Shown here piece by piece: positions 49,501 through 59,674 of a stretch of DNA of 64,000 bases. How positions within the stretch are numbered: the stretch's first letter is position 1; each line of letters opens with the position of its first letter. Made by a program: the position numbers and the translations under genes. The DNA is from Nitratireductor sp. GISD-1A_MAKvit (lineage in GTDB: Bacteria; Pseudomonadota; Alphaproteobacteria; Rhizobiales; Rhizobiaceae): NCBI RefSeq assembly GCF_040819555.1, contig NZ_CP161920.1, positions 695,501-759,500 of the forward strand, read 5' to 3'. The notes below the pieces were generated by a model that ran no database searches, was not told the origin of the DNA, and saw only the letters and a list, made by a program, of their open reading frames with translations.

Positions 49501-49568
49501 GGGTGAAATCCGGAATGTGAAACCTTTGTTGACCCGACCAAATGAAATAGGTGTCGAACGCACGAAAC

Positions 49569-49598
49569 TTGACGTCAAATTCATTTGTATACTAATAA
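49569..49598 (+). promoter_or_regulatory. Possible promoter of fpr
   Basis: TTGACG (49569-49574) and TAATAA (49593-49598) are separated by 18 bases. The -35 lies in the perfect palindrome TTGACGTCAA. The region is shared with the divergent HyuA-type gene. Confidence 0.35.
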
Positions 49599-49695
49599 TT
49601 TCGACAGGCAAGAGCAGCCATTGGTGCCGCGATTTGGATTTGCATCCGAACCGGAAACCGGCTTAGAGACTTCCGACCGAACGAGGACAGTATTC

Positions 49696-50523
49696 ATGGA
49701 CAGCGCTGCGCTCCGCGAGAACGACGCCGAAAAGACCCCTGAATTCCCGATTCCCGCCGGCTGCTTTGCCGAGCGCGTGACATCGGTGAAACACTACACG
49801 GACAATCTCTTTGCCTTCCGCATCACGCGGCCGCAAAGCTTCCGCTTCCGCTCCGGCGAGTTCGTGATGATCGGCCTGCCCAATGCGGAAAAACCGGTGT
49901 TTCGCGCCTATTCCATCGCCAGCCCCGCCTGGGATGAGGAGGTGGAGTTCTTTTCCATCAAGGTGCCGGACGGCCCGCTGACCCAGCACCTGCAGAAGAT
50001 TCAGCCCGGCGACACGGTGCTCATGCGCCAGAAGTCCACGGGCACGCTGGTCAACGATGCGCTGACGCCAGCGAAAAACCTCTACATGATCTCCACCGGC
50101 ACGGGTATTGCGCCCTTCGCGAGCCTGATCCGCGATCCGGAGACCTATGAGAAGTTCGACAACATCATTCTCACCCACACCTGCCGCGACGTCGCCGAGC
50201 TCGATTACGGCAAGGAACTGGTGACCGCTCTCAGGGACGATCCGCTGATCGGCGAACTGGTCGAGGGCCGCCTGACCCATTTCACCTCCACCACGCGCGA
50301 AACCTCGCCCGTGATGGGCCGCATCACGACGCTGATAGAGAATGGCGAACTCTTCCAGAAGCTCGGCACCGAGCCATTTGACCGCGAGAATGACCGCGTC
50401 ATGATTTGCGGCTCCATGGCCATGCTCAAGGATGTGAAGGCGCTGGTCGAGAAGGCGGGGCTCAAGGAAGGCTCCAACGCCGAGCCGGCCGACTTCGTCG
50501 TCGAACGCGCTTTCGTCGGCTGA
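49696..50523 (+). CDS. fpr: Ferredoxin-NADP reductase
   Basis: 275-aa FAD enzyme moving electrons between NADPH and ferredoxin or flavodoxin, involved in oxidative-stress defence. FAD site FRAYSIASPAWDEEVEFFSI, flavin/NADP segment LYMISTGTGIAPFASLIRDP, and MICGSMAMLKDVKALVEKAG near the C-terminus. GAGG lies before the ATG at 49696; the frame runs further upstream into an A+T-rich non-coding stretch. Bacterial subclass (ends in V-x-x-F-V-G). Confidence 0.94.
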   Translation: MDSAALRENDAEKTPEFPIPAGCFAERVTSVKHYTDNLFAFRITRPQSFRFRSGEFVMIGLPNAEKPVFRAYSIASPAWDEEVEFFSIKVPDGPLTQHLQKIQPGDTVLMRQKSTGTLVNDALTPAKNLYMISTGTGIAPFASLIRDPETYEKFDNIILTHTCRDVAELDYGKELVTALRDDPLIGELVEGRLTHFTSTTRETSPVMGRITTLIENGELFQKLGTEPFDRENDRVMICGSMAMLKDVKALVEKAGLKEGSNAEPADFVVERAFVG

Positions 50524-51009
50524 GTCCGCGTTTCCGGTTTTCGCCCGACACGACCATCCGCGCCCACTGCGGACACTGGCTGCACCTCTCATTAGGTCTC
50601 GGCTCTCGCTCCGCTCGGCCGGGATGACGAGGGTGGGCAGTTCGCCTCTCCCGTCATCCCGTTCCTTGCCCATGCCCCTCATAAGAACGCAGGCCAACGT
50701 CAGACGCCCCCTTCTACCCGCCTGCGAGGAGACGGCGAGGATGAGGGGCAGGCGTCATCATTTGCAATGATACCGACAGAGGTGGAGAAGACCACAAAGC
50801 ACTGCCCGCCTCTCATCCCCCTGCCGGGATTTTCTTCCGTCAGGACGGCGAGAAGGAGGTCGTCATCCCGGGCTTGACCCGCGACCCATTGGCAGTGCGC
50901 GCAGGAGCACGGCCCGGTTTTCATCCAGCCCCTCTCAATCCCTCTTGACGCTATCCCGCAAGCATGCAAAAAACGCTTTAATAAATCCATAAATCCGGAT
51001 ATTTCGATA
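50524..51009. other. Intergenic region with repeat-like fragments
   Basis: 486 bases. Contains GC-rich fragments of the GTCATCCCGGGCTTGACCCG type common as dispersed repeats in this order (for example near 50610, 50655 and 50860) and no credible ORF. The last 60 bases are A+T-rich with the palindrome ATCCGGAT (50993-51000), a possible ArsR operator just before arsR. Confidence 0.5.
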
Positions 51010-51342
51010 ATGCAGAACGCCGAAGCCATAGAAGCACTGGCCGCGCTCGGGCAGGAGACCCGTCTCGATGTGTTCCGCCTGCTCGTCAAGGCGGGGCCGG
51101 AGGGTTTGCCGGCGGGCGAGGTCGCGGCGCGACTGGGCGTTGTTCAGAACACCGCTTCCGCCCACCTCAAGGTTCTTTCGCAGTCGGGCATGATCCGTGC
51201 AGAGCGGGAAGGGCGCATCATTCGCTACACCGCCGACATGACCGGCTTCCGCGACCTCCTCGCCTTCCTGATGGAAGATTGCTGCAACGGAAACCCGGAT
51301 CTCTGCCGTCCCGCCATCGAGGCGGCAACCTGCCACTGCTGA
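51010..51342 (+). CDS. arsR: ArsR-family arsenic-responsive repressor
   Basis: 110-aa winged-helix repressor: [20 protein letters not shown], helix-turn-helix [25 protein letters not shown], wing [14 protein letters not shown]-terminal cysteines EDCCNG...LC...CHC could bind arsenite, resembling ArsR proteins with a C-terminal sensing site rather than the ELCVC helix type. First gene of the ars operon. Confidence 0.93.
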   Translation: MQNAEAIEALAALGQETRLDVFRLLVKAGPEGLPAGEVAARLGVVQNTASAHLKVLSQSGMIRAEREGRIIRYTADMTGFRDLLAFLMEDCCNGNPDLCRPAIEAATCHC

Positions 51343-51401
51343 GAGCTTTCACCCGGGGGGCTACCCCTTTCTGCCGCCTTGCCGTTCCCACTGGAAAAAT
51401 G

Positions 51402-52481
<1,080 letters not shown>

Positions 52482-52492
52482 GCGAGACAATC

Positions 52493-52891
52493 ATGACCGT
52501 CACCATCTACCACAATCCCAAATGCGGCACCTCGCGCAATGTGCTGGCCATGCTTCGCGAAGCCGGCGAGGATCCGCAGGTGGTCGAATATCTCAAGACC
52601 CCACCCGGCCGCGAAAAACTGGTGTCGCTGATTGCCGCCATGGGCGTGTCGCCCCGCGCGATCCTGCGCCAGAAGGGCACGCCCTATGACGAGCTGGGTC
52701 TGGGCGAAGACAAATGGAGCGATGACGAGCTGATCGACTTCATGGTCGAGCACCCGATCCTGATGAACCGCCCCATCGTGGAGACCCCGCGCGGTACGAA
52801 GCTCTGCCGCCCGTCCGAAACCGTGCTGGAGCTTTTGCCGAAAGACGCGGTGAAGGCCTTCACCAAGGAAGATGGCGAGGTGGTGCGGTAG
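52493..52891 (+). CDS. arsC: Arsenate reductase (glutaredoxin-dependent)
   Basis: 132 aa, thioredoxin-fold reductase converting arsenate to arsenite for export by Acr3. The active cysteine is in YHNPKCGTSRN (C11), with the arsenate-binding arginines in ILRQKGTPYDELGL and NRPIVETPRGTKLCRP. It starts 11 bases after acr3 ends. Confidence 0.96.
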   Translation: MTVTIYHNPKCGTSRNVLAMLREAGEDPQVVEYLKTPPGREKLVSLIAAMGVSPRAILRQKGTPYDELGLGEDKWSDDELIDFMVEHPILMNRPIVETPRGTKLCRPSETVLELLPKDAVKAFTKEDGEVVR

Positions 52892-53056
52892 GCCATAGGA
52901 GACCGCATTCACGAAAAGCGGGCTTCCCCGCTGTACATTTGCCTCCGACACGCGTAGTACGGCGCAAAAGCGTTGGCAAAATGGCCGCGCTGCGCGCCTG
53001 CCAGGCGATCTGCTCCGCCGATCTCTCGAAGCGCGCTCATTTCCGAAAGAAGATGA

Positions 53057-54856
53057 ATGACCGAGTTCGAAGGCATTGTGCCAGCGCTTGGCCGGGCGTT
53101 GGACAAGCGCGGCTATACCGAATTGACCCAGGTTCAGAAGGCTGTTCTGGAACTGGAACCCGAAGGCGCCGATGCGCTCGTTTCCGCCCAGACCGGCTCC
53201 GGCAAGACCGTTGCCTTTGGCCTCGCGCTGGCGCCGAGCCTGCTTGACGGCGCGGAAAGCTTTGATCGTGCCGCCGCTCCGCTCGGCCTCGCCGTTGCGC
53301 CCACGCGCGAACTGGCGCTTCAGGTCAAGCGCGAGCTGGAATGGCTCTATGCCGAAACCGGTGCCGTCATCGCCTCCTGCGTCGGTGGCATGGACATCCG
53401 TACCGAGCGTCGCGCGCTTGAGCGCGGTGCGCATATCGTTGTCGGCACGCCTGGCCGCCTGTGCGACCACATCCGCCGCAATGCGCTCGACATGTCGGAT
53501 CTGCGCGCTGTCGTGCTGGACGAGGCGGACGAGATGCTCGATCTCGGCTTCCGCGAGGATCTGGAATTCATTCTCGATGCCGCGCCCGCAGAGCGCCGCA
53601 CGCTGATGTTTTCGGCGACCGTCTCGCGCACCATCGCCAATCTGGCGAAGAACTATCAGCGCGATGCAGTCCGCATCACCACCGCCGCCGAGCAGAAGCA
53701 GCATGGCGATATCGAGTATCGTGGCTTCCTTGCCGTGCCGCAGGAGCGTGAAAACGCGATCATCAACGTGCTGCGTTACTATGAAGCACGCAACGCTCTG
53801 GTGTTCTGCAACACGCGCGCCACCGTCAATCATCTGACCGCGCGTTTCAACAATCGCGGTTTCTCGGTTGTCGCACTCTCGGGCGAGCTCAGCCAGAGCG
53901 AACGCACCCATGCGCTTCAGGCCATGCGCGACGGGCGTGCACGTGTCTGTGTCGCGACGGATGTTGCCGCCCGCGGCATCGATCTGCCCAATCTCGAACT
54001 CGTGGTTCATGCAGACCTGCCCACCAACAACGAAACGCTTTTGCACCGCTCGGGTCGTACCGGGCGGGCAGGGCGCAAGGGTGTCAGCGCGCTTATCGCG
54101 GCACCCAATGGGCGCCGTCGCGCCGAGCGCCTTCTGCGCGATGCCAAGGTGCGGCTTGAGTGGACAAGCCCACCCTCCGCGGAAGAGGTTCTTCAGCGTG
54201 ATGACGAACGCCTGTTGGCGGATCCGCATCTGGAAGAAGCGATTCAGGAAAACGAGACCGAATTCGTCAAGGCACTTCTGGAAAAGCATGGCGCCGAACA
54301 GGTAGCGGCAGCCTTTGTCCGGCTTCACCGCGCAAAGCTCTCCGCGCCGGAGGATGTCACGGAAGTCACCATTCAGGATGGCGGCGGCATGCGCGAGGAA
54401 CGCGCGCCGCGCCGCGAGGAATTCGACGCGAGTGTCTGGTTCTCGCTATCGGTTGGCCGCAAGCAGAATGCCGAGCCGCGCTGGCTCATCCCGCTTTTGT
54501 GCCGCGCGGGCGATATCACCAAGCGCGAGATCGGCGCGATCAAGATGCAGCAGGACGAGACCTTCGTTCAGCTCGATGCCGCCTGTGTCGACCGTTTTCT
54601 CGCGGCTCTGGGGCCGCAGGCCGTTCTGGAGCGCAGCATTCGTGTGGTCCAGCTCGATGGCGTTCCGGAGTTTGCGCACCGCAATGGGCCAAAGCCCTTT
54701 GCCGGAAAGCGCAGGCCAGCCGGCAAGCCGCACCGCAAGGGCGGTGAATGGCGCGACGATGCCAAGCCGTGGGCCAAGAAAGACGGCAAACCCGGCAAGC
54801 CGAAATTCGGCAAACCGGCCGGGGGCAAGAAAAAGGCGCGCAAGAATTCCGATTGA
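53057..54856 (+). CDS. DEAD-box RNA helicase, DbpA-type
   Basis: 599 aa. Motifs in order: Q motif LTQVQKAVLE, I AQTGSGKT, Ia PTRELALQ, Ib TPGRL, II DEADEML, III SATVS, V TDVAARGIDLP, VI HRSGRTGRAG. A DbpA-like RNA-binding domain (about residues 460-550, SVGRKQNAEPRWLIPLLC) and a basic Lys/Gly-rich tail follow, pointing to 23S rRNA or large-subunit assembly. An out-of-frame ATG four bases upstream makes the start slightly uncertain. Confidence 0.93.
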   Translation: MTEFEGIVPALGRALDKRGYTELTQVQKAVLELEPEGADALVSAQTGSGKTVAFGLALAPSLLDGAESFDRAAAPLGLAVAPTRELALQVKRELEWLYAETGAVIASCVGGMDIRTERRALERGAHIVVGTPGRLCDHIRRNALDMSDLRAVVLDEADEMLDLGFREDLEFILDAAPAERRTLMFSATVSRTIANLAKNYQRDAVRITTAAEQKQHGDIEYRGFLAVPQERENAIINVLRYYEARNALVFCNTRATVNHLTARFNNRGFSVVALSGELSQSERTHALQAMRDGRARVCVATDVAARGIDLPNLELVVHADLPTNNETLLHRSGRTGRAGRKGVSALIAAPNGRRRAERLLRDAKVRLEWTSPPSAEEVLQRDDERLLADPHLEEAIQENETEFVKALLEKHGAEQVAAAFVRLHRAKLSAPEDVTEVTIQDGGGMREERAPRREEFDASVWFSLSVGRKQNAEPRWLIPLLCRAGDITKREIGAIKMQQDETFVQLDAACVDRFLAALGPQAVLERSIRVVQLDGVPEFAHRNGPKPFAGKRRPAGKPHRKGGEWRDDAKPWAKKDGKPGKPKFGKPAGGKKKARKNSD

Positions 54857-55035
54857 AGCCGGAGGCTTCGGGAGAGGAACAATATTGCGCCGCAACATCA
54901 TCCGGGTTAAACACCGCGCATCCGCTTAGGACCCGGTGAAACTCCGGGTGGCTCTGCCGGCCGCTGATCCGCCGGTGCAACCTCGATCGTTTCTGTCTTT
55001 CCCGGCCGCAGAAGCCTGTCGGCGGTTGGGAGGTC

Positions 55036-56538
55036 ATGTCTCCTGAAGGTTCCATGTTCTCGCTTTCCCATTACCGTGACGAATGGTTCGGCAATATTCG
55101 CGCCGATCTCCTTTCCGGCCTCGTGGTCGCTCTTGCGCTCATCCCCGAAGCCATCGCCTTTTCCATCATTGCCGGTGTCGACCCCAAGGTCGGGCTCTAC
55201 GCCTCCTTCTCCATCGCGGTCATCACGGCCATCGCCGGTGGCCGGCCGGGCATGATCTCAGCGGCCACCGCCGCCACCGCCGTGCTCATGGTCACGCTGG
55301 TCAAGGAGCACGGGCTGCAATATCTGCTCGCCGCCACGGTGCTGGCCGGCCTGTTGCAGATCGGGGCTGGGCTTCTGAGACTTGGCCATCTGATGCGCTT
55401 CGTCTCCCGCTCGGTCATGACCGGCTTCGTCAATGCTCTGGCGATCCTGATCTTCATGGCGCAGCTGCCCGAGCTGATCGGCGTGCCGAACCTCACCTAT
55501 GTGATGGTCGCTGCCGGCCTTGCCATCATCTATCTGTTTCCGCGTCTGACCAAGGCGATCCCATCGCCGCTCATCTGCATCATCGTGCTCACCACGGTGT
55601 CCATCGCCTTCGGTCTCGATGTGCGCACGGTGGGTGACATGGGCGAGCTGCCCTCCACCTTCCCGGTCTTCCTCCTTCCCGACATTCCGCTCAATTGGGA
55701 AACGCTGCAGATCATCCTGCCCTATTCGGCAGCCGTGGCTGCGGTCGGCCTTCTGGAATCGCTCATGACAGCCTCGCTGGTGGATGAGCTCACCGACACG
55801 CAGAGCAACAAGAACCAGGAATGCATCGGACAGGGTCTTGCCAACACCGCCACCGGCTTTATCGGCGGCATGGCTGGCTGCGCCATGATTGGCCAGTCGA
55901 TGATCAATGTGAAATCCGGCGGTCGCGGGCGCCTTTCCTGTTTCGCGGCTGGCGTCTTCCTCCTGTTCATGATCGTGATCCTGGGCGACTGGGTGCGCCA
56001 GATTCCGATGCCCGCACTTGTCGCTATCATGATCATGGTCTCGATCGGCACCTTCTCATGGTCGTCGATCAAGAACCTGCGCGAGCATCCGCTGTCTTCC
56101 TCTGTGGTCATGCTGGCCACGGTCGTCTGTGTGGTGGCGACCCACAATCTCGCCATCGGCGTGCTGGTGGGCGTGCTTCTTTCCGGCATCTTCTTCGCCG
56201 GCAAGATCGCTCAGATCTTCCGCGTCACCTCCACCCTGTCGGAGGACGGGCGCGAGCGCACCTACCGCGTGGAGGGGCAGCTCTTTTTCGCCTCCGTTGA
56301 AGACTTCAACGCCGCCTTCGACTTCAAGGAAGGGCTGGACAAGGTCACCATCGATGTTTCGCGCGCGCATATCTGGGACATTTCCAGTGTTGGCGCGCTG
56401 GACATGATCGTGCTCAAATTCCGCCGCGACGGTGCCGAGGTGGAAATCGTCGGCATGAACGAGGCCAGCGAAACCATCGTCGACAAGCTTGGCATTCACG
56501 ACAAGCCGGGCGCGCTCGAAAAGCTGATGGGCCACTAA
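55036..56538 (+). CDS. SulP-family anion transporter with STAS domain
   Basis: 500-aa inner-membrane permease. The membrane domain starts with [35 protein letters not shown], the SulP signature, and about 10-12 hydrophobic segments follow; a cytoplasmic STAS domain (about residues 415-495, [20 protein letters not shown]) ends the protein. Substrate could be sulfate, bicarbonate or a dicarboxylate. An ATG at 55054 with AAGG upstream is an alternative start. Ten bases separate it from the stress-protein gene, so they form an operon. Confidence 0.92.
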   Translation: MSPEGSMFSLSHYRDEWFGNIRADLLSGLVVALALIPEAIAFSIIAGVDPKVGLYASFSIAVITAIAGGRPGMISAATAATAVLMVTLVKEHGLQYLLAATVLAGLLQIGAGLLRLGHLMRFVSRSVMTGFVNALAILIFMAQLPELIGVPNLTYVMVAAGLAIIYLFPRLTKAIPSPLICIIVLTTVSIAFGLDVRTVGDMGELPSTFPVFLLPDIPLNWETLQIILPYSAAVAAVGLLESLMTASLVDELTDTQSNKNQECIGQGLANTATGFIGGMAGCAMIGQSMINVKSGGRGRLSCFAAGVFLLFMIVILGDWVRQIPMPALVAIMIMVSIGTFSWSSIKNLREHPLSSSVVMLATVVCVVATHNLAIGVLVGVLLSGIFFAGKIAQIFRVTSTLSEDGRERTYRVEGQLFFASVEDFNAAFDFKEGLDKVTIDVSRAHIWDISSVGALDMIVLKFRRDGAEVEIVGMNEASETIVDKLGIHDKPGALEKLMGH

Positions 56539-56548
56539 GGGGGGCGAA

Positions 56549-57403
56549 ATGTCAAAGATCACCGCATTCATCGACGGTTCCATCTATGCGCAGAGCGTGT
56601 GCGAACACGCGGCATGGATCGCCGGCAGGCTTGAGGCTTCCGTCGAGCTTCTCCATGTCCTTGGCCGTCGCGAGACGGGCAGCGCCCCGTCCGACCTCTC
56701 CGGAAACATCGCGCTTGGCGCGCGCACTTCGCTCCTGAAGGAGCTTTCCGAGCTTGACGAGCAGCGGGCGCGCCTCGCGATGAAACGCGGCCGTGCCATC
56801 CTGGAAGATGGCGAAGCCACCGTGCGCGCCGCCGGCATTGAAGCCGTATCGGGCCGCATTCGTCATGGCGATGTGGTCGAGACGGTGGCCGAAGTGGAGG
56901 AGGGTTCCGACCTTCTGGTGATCGGCAAGCGCGGCGAGGCGGCGGATTTTGCGAAGCTGCATCTCGGCTCCAATCTGGAGCGCGTGGTGCGGTCGAGCCA
57001 TCGTCCGGTCTTCGTCGCCAACCGCGCCTTCAAGCCGATCGACAAGGTGCTCGTCGCCTATGATGGTGGCGCAAGCAGCATGAAGGCAGTGGACGCCATG
57101 TCACGCTCGCCGCTGTTTGCCGGCCTTTCCGTCAAGCTTCTCACGGTCGGCAGCGACACGACCGAGGCACGCAACCGCCTTGCCGAGGCCGAGGCCGTGC
57201 TGCGCGGCGGTGGCATCGAGGTGGCAAGCGAAGTGCTGCCCGGCCAGCCCGAGACGGTCATCTCCGAGCGCGTCGAGAGCGAGAATTACGGTCTGCTTGT
57301 TATGGGTGCCTATGGCCACTCGCGCATTCGCAGCCTGATCATCGGCTCCACGACCGAGGCGATGCTGCGCTCCTGCAAGATTCCGGTCATGCTGTTCCGC
57401 TAG
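56549..57403 (+). CDS. Universal stress protein, two tandem domains
   Basis: 284 aa made of two Usp domains: the first from ITAFIDGSIYAQSVCEHAAW to LLVIGKRGEA, the second from KVLVAYDGGASSMKAVDAM to LLVMGAYGHSRIRSLIIGSTTEAML. Only the second has the clear ATP-binding G-x2-G-x9-G(S/T) loop. It directly follows the SulP transporter gene and may tune it; such pairs recur in bacteria. A strong ribosome site (GGGGGGCG) precedes the ATG. Confidence 0.92.
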   Translation: MSKITAFIDGSIYAQSVCEHAAWIAGRLEASVELLHVLGRRETGSAPSDLSGNIALGARTSLLKELSELDEQRARLAMKRGRAILEDGEATVRAAGIEAVSGRIRHGDVVETVAEVEEGSDLLVIGKRGEAADFAKLHLGSNLERVVRSSHRPVFVANRAFKPIDKVLVAYDGGASSMKAVDAMSRSPLFAGLSVKLLTVGSDTTEARNRLAEAEAVLRGGGIEVASEVLPGQPETVISERVESENYGLLVMGAYGHSRIRSLIIGSTTEAMLRSCKIPVMLFR

Positions 57404-57492
57404 GTCTGGTTGCAGGCCCGGTGGCTCTTTCCAGCCCCGCGCCCGCCATGCCATGAATGGCAAACCCGGATTGCAAGAAGAGAGCGCGAACC

Positions 57493-58659
57493 ATGGCCCA
57501 AACCTTCGTCATCGCCCAGGGTGGCGGTCCCACCGCCGTCATCAACCAGACCGTTGCCGGTGCTGCGCTGGAGGCCATGAAGCTTTATCCCGGCTGCCGG
57601 GTTCTCGGTGCGCTGCATGGCGTGCGCGGCATTCGCGACGGGCGCTTCGTCACCCTTTCTGATCTTTCCGAGGCTGAGCTTCTGCGCATCGCCGCCACGC
57701 CGAGTGCGGCGCTCGGCTCCACGCGCGACAAGCCGGATGCGGCCTATTGCGAGGCAATCATGAGGGGGCTGAAGGAAGTCGGTGCGGATGCCTTCATCAA
57801 CATTGGCGGCAACGATACCTCCGGCACACAGGCCATTCTCCGCGATGCTTCCGGCGGCGGCATGACCTTCATGCACGCGCCAAAAACCATCGACAACGAC
57901 CTGATGGAAAACGATCATACGCCCGGCTTCATCTCGGCCGGTGAAATGGTGGCCGGTGCCTTTCTGAGCATCGATCTCGATTTCCGCGCCCTGCCGGGCG
58001 TTTATGTGGGCATCGTCATGGGCCGCCATGCGGGTTTCCTGACCGCCGCCTCCGCTGCATGGACGCTGGATGAGGAAAGCGGTCCGCATCTCGTCTATGT
58101 GCCCGAGCGCGCCTTCGAACGTGCCCGCTTCATCGAGGACGTGAAGGCGACGGTCGCCCGCCACGGGCGCTGCGTCGTGGCCATGTCGGAGGGTGTCTCC
58201 GATGCCGATGGCCGCTCGCTCATCGAAACGCTGGTGCCAGCCGAAATGCAGGAGCGCGACGCCCACGGCAATCTCAAGCTTTCCGGCAGCGATCTTGGCC
58301 AGGCCATCGAGCGCATTCTGGCCGAGGACCTCGCCGGCCAGCGCGCCCGCGTCGATACGTTCGGCTACCTGCCGCGCGGCAACATCGCCACGACCAGCGA
58401 TACCGACGCGCGCGAGGCATACGAGGCCGGCGCTTTTGCGGTCCGTTCCGTGGACCAGGGCGACGGGTCTGTCGCGCTTCAGTTCGATGGCGAGAAGACG
58501 GTCTGCCGTCTGGTCGATCTCGATGCCGTTGCCGGCAAGACGCGCCACATGCCCGAGACCTATCTCAGACCGGATGAAAACCGTCTGTCAGACGAGGGCC
58601 TCGCCTATCTGCACCGCCTCCTGCCACGCCGCTACGATCCGGCGAAGCCGTTTGTGTAA
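57493..58659 (+). CDS. 6-phosphofructokinase, pyrophosphate-dependent type
   Basis: 388-aa PfkA-family enzyme. The phosphoryl-donor site GGGPTAVIN is at the N-terminus. GGNDT and PKTIDND carry the Asp and Lys that distinguish pyrophosphate-using enzymes from ATP-using ones (which have Gly at both places); the catalytic Asp is in TIDND. GRHAGFLTAASA and the substrate loop MSEGVSD follow. I chose the ATG at 57493. It lies about 90 bases after the stress-protein gene. A reversible PPi enzyme would suit gluconeogenesis as well as glycolysis. Confidence 0.88.
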   Translation: MAQTFVIAQGGGPTAVINQTVAGAALEAMKLYPGCRVLGALHGVRGIRDGRFVTLSDLSEAELLRIAATPSAALGSTRDKPDAAYCEAIMRGLKEVGADAFINIGGNDTSGTQAILRDASGGGMTFMHAPKTIDNDLMENDHTPGFISAGEMVAGAFLSIDLDFRALPGVYVGIVMGRHAGFLTAASAAWTLDEESGPHLVYVPERAFERARFIEDVKATVARHGRCVVAMSEGVSDADGRSLIETLVPAEMQERDAHGNLKLSGSDLGQAIERILAEDLAGQRARVDTFGYLPRGNIATTSDTDAREAYEAGAFAVRSVDQGDGSVALQFDGEKTVCRLVDLDAVAGKTRHMPETYLRPDENRLSDEGLAYLHRLLPRRYDPAKPFV

Positions 58660-58710
58660 GCTTCGCTTTCCTGGAATGTGTCGCGCTTGCGGTGGTGGGA
58701 CGTCGACGGT

Positions 58711-59013
58711 CTAGCGCTTGCGCACGAATTCCGTGCGCAGCACAAGACCCTTGATGCCTTCGTGGCGGCAGTCGATCTCTTCCCTGTTGTCCGTCAGGCG
58801 GATTGTCTTGATCACCGTGCCCCGCTTCAGCGTCTGGCCCGCGCCCTTGACCTTCAGATCCTTGATCAGCGTCACGGAATCACCGTCCGCCAGCGCTTGA
58901 CCTTCTGAATCGACGACCGCGCCGCGCTGCGCCTCAAGCGCTTTCATTTCCGAGGCCGGCATCCATTCGCCGGTGACCTCGTCATACACATAGTCGTCAT
59001 CGCTGTCGGACAT
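58711..59013 (-). CDS. PhnA-like (YjdM) protein
   Basis: 100 aa. The C-terminal PhnA domain is clear: DGDSVTLIKDLKVKGAGQTL, KRGTVIKTIRLT and GLVLRTEFVRK. The N-terminal zinc ribbon of E. coli YjdM is not recognisable (no paired cysteines), replaced by an acidic start MSDSDDDYVYDEVTGEWMPA. Despite the historical name, a phosphonate role is not established. Confidence 0.85.
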   Translation of the reverse strand: MSDSDDDYVYDEVTGEWMPASEMKALEAQRGAVVDSEGQALADGDSVTLIKDLKVKGAGQTLKRGTVIKTIRLTDNREEIDCRHEGIKGLVLRTEFVRKR

Positions 59014-59144
59014 ATCGCGCCTTTCTGAATCCGGGGTTCCGGGTTTTGTTCCGGAAGCTCTCAGCCCGGTCCCTTACTCCACGCTTGCGGTCTTGGCCAC
59101 TCCCATGCACGGGTGAATGGCGAACCCTTCAGCGGCGCTGCGGA

Positions 59145-59594
59145 TCAGTCCTGCTCTTCCAGATCCCTGATCAGGGCCTTCATTTCATCGATTTCGCGCA
59201 ATTGTGCCTCGATGATCTCGTCAGCCAGTTCCCGCACCCGCGGATCGGAGATGTTCGCGCGCCTGCTGGTCAGGATCGCAATCGAGTGGTGCGGGATCAT
59301 GGCCTTCATGTAGTCCACGTCATCCACCGTCGCTTGGCTGCGGACCAGCCAGAGCGAGCCTGCAAAGATGATGGCTGCGCCGGCAACGATGCCAAGATTG
59401 ACAGCGGAGTTCTGATACATCGCCCACATGAAGCCGAGCATGATCACGGCCATGGCCGCCCCCATCAACAGCGCCATCCAGGCCCGGGTTTCACTCCAGA
59501 ATATGTGATCGACCGCGTAGGTGTTGAGATACATCAACCCGAACATCACGATGGTCGAAGTGCCGATCATCGCGGCAAACCGGCTGTAGGACAT
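59145..59594 (-). CDS. DUF305 membrane protein
   Basis: 149 aa. Three hydrophobic segments (about residues 7-27, 38-60 and 68-86) precede a DUF305 core with YMKAMIPHHSIAILTSRRANI, where the HH pair and nearby Met residues could bind metal. DUF305 proteins are often found with copper and metal resistance genes. The ATG at 59594 has AAGGGAG upstream. Confidence 0.85.
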   Translation of the reverse strand: MSYSRFAAMIGTSTIVMFGLMYLNTYAVDHIFWSETRAWMALLMGAAMAVIMLGFMWAMYQNSAVNLGIVAGAAIIFAGSLWLVRSQATVDDVDYMKAMIPHHSIAILTSRRANISDPRVRELADEIIEAQLREIDEMKALIRDLEEQD

Positions 59595-59674
59595 CGGTTT
59601 GGGCTCCCTTTTCCGAACCAGATGTCCTCTCAACTCGCGTCAGGGATCGAGGTTCCGCTGCCCGGTCTCCCGGA

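Noticed and set aside
47581..49506. A 641-codon plus-strand frame opposite the HyuA-type gene
   Set aside because: Shadow of a fully supported gene; no motif.
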